A stretch of 5,641 nucleotides of DNA from an uncultured Granulicatella sp. GTDB lineage: Bacteria; Bacillota; Bacilli; Lactobacillales; Aerococcaceae. Where the stretch lies: contig CAMYBO010000088.1 of assembly GCA_947254045.1 (NCBI GenBank), positions 1 through 5,641 on the forward strand, read 5' to 3'. Positions 5,304 through 5,641 of this stretch are shown piece by piece. The position numbers and the translations under genes were made by a program. Numbering within the stretch: position 1 is the first letter of the stretch; each line of letters begins with the position of its first letter. The notes beneath the pieces are model-generated. The model saw only the letters and a list, made by a program, of their open reading frames with translations, was not told the origin of the DNA and did not search any database.

Positions 5304-5641
5304 ATGAAAGAGAATAAATTCTTAAAAACAGGTCTTCTTCATGTAGTTTCATTAATTGTTTTAGTTTTAAGTTATCACTATGTTGGAATTACTTTGCCTA
5401 TTTTTACTGGAGTAGATATTAACTTCTTTTATATTTTACTAGCGATTGTGGCTGGTTTAGCGGGTTCGTTGTTTGCTGCAGTGGTTGGGGTAGCAACGAT
5501 TTTGATTGATTTATTATTAGGGACGACTGAACAGTGGATTGCGATTGCGATTTCTGTGGGATTGCTTGGATATGTGTTTGGTTTGGGCATTCGTCGTAAG
5601 TCGTTTTTAGCGGGTACTTTTTCTCGTCATGATGCTTTACG
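5304..5641 (+). CDS. Membrane protein resembling an ECF-transporter S component (partial, 3' end outside window)
   Basis: An open frame runs from ATG 5304 to the window edge, giving 112 complete residues and no stop. Hydrophobic segments lie at about 9-28, 40-73 (long enough for two helices) and 78-96, followed by a basic G-I-R-R-K stretch. The pattern 'FYILLAIVAGLAGSLFAAVVG', then a short polar turn, then W-I-A-I-A-x-S-x-G-L-L-G and a basic cluster resembles the UPF0397 group. These are substrate-binding S components of energy-coupling factor vitamin transporters, which work with an EcfT/EcfA module in the membrane. The substrate is unknown. There are two adjacent ATGs, 5301 and 5304; GAGGAG (5291-5296) is 4 nt from the first and 7 nt from the second, favouring 5304. 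The site overlaps the murB stop, so expression is probably coupled. Another multi-helix transporter or sensor domain remains possible. Confidence 0.65.
   Translation, partial: MKENKFLKTGLLHVVSLIVLVLSYHYVGITLPIFTGVDINFFYILLAIVAGLAGSLFAAVVGVATILIDLLLGTTEQWIAIAISVGLLGYVFGLGIRRKSFLAGTFSRHDAL

Noticed and set aside
1..5641. A new defence, mobile or CRISPR-type system
   Set aside because: No repeat arrays, terminal inverted repeats, transposase, integrase, nuclease or toxin-antitoxin pair could be seen. Every gene except the GNAT, the MviM-like protein and the final membrane protein has a firm housekeeping assignment, and the gaps are all under 120 nt.

Overview
The window is chromosomal DNA from an AT-rich, low-GC Gram-positive bacterium (Bacillota). 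TTA, GAA and AAA codons dominate and Shine-Dalgarno sequences are strong. The scpA-scpB-rluB order is typical of Firmicutes, and Lactobacillales is the most likely order (inference; the genus cannot be fixed from sequence reading alone). All recognisable genes lie on the + strand and are tightly packed in two transcription units. I see no mobile element, CRISPR array, RNA gene or phage remnant.

Unit 1 (1-1658): the 3' end of scpA, then scpB and rluB. scpA and scpB encode the kleisin and winged-helix partners of the Smc condensin. RluB is a 23S rRNA pseudouridine synthase. The unit ends in a perfect 8-bp hairpin with a seven-T tract (1631-1658).

Unit 2 (about 1622 to past the end): an extended -10 promoter abuts the unit 1 terminator. 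It drives tsaE (ATPase of the tRNA t6A37 machinery), a GNAT acetyltransferase, mtnN (MTA/SAH nucleosidase), an MviM/YceM-type Gfo/Idh/MocA oxidoreductase, murB (peptidoglycan precursor reductase) and the start of a membrane protein resembling an ECF-transporter S component. Gaps are -17, 3, 18, 39 and 12 nt. A second sigma-70-type promoter candidate lies just before murB.

The genes are mostly housekeeping: chromosome segregation, rRNA and tRNA modification, thioether nucleoside salvage and cell-wall precursor synthesis. The points worth a second look are the promoter nested against the terminator, a leader hairpin that could mask the tsaE ribosome binding site, two genes of unknown substrate (GNAT and MviM-like) embedded between essential genes, and the unassigned transporter subunit at the right edge. 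I found no convincing new defence system or other undescribed system here.
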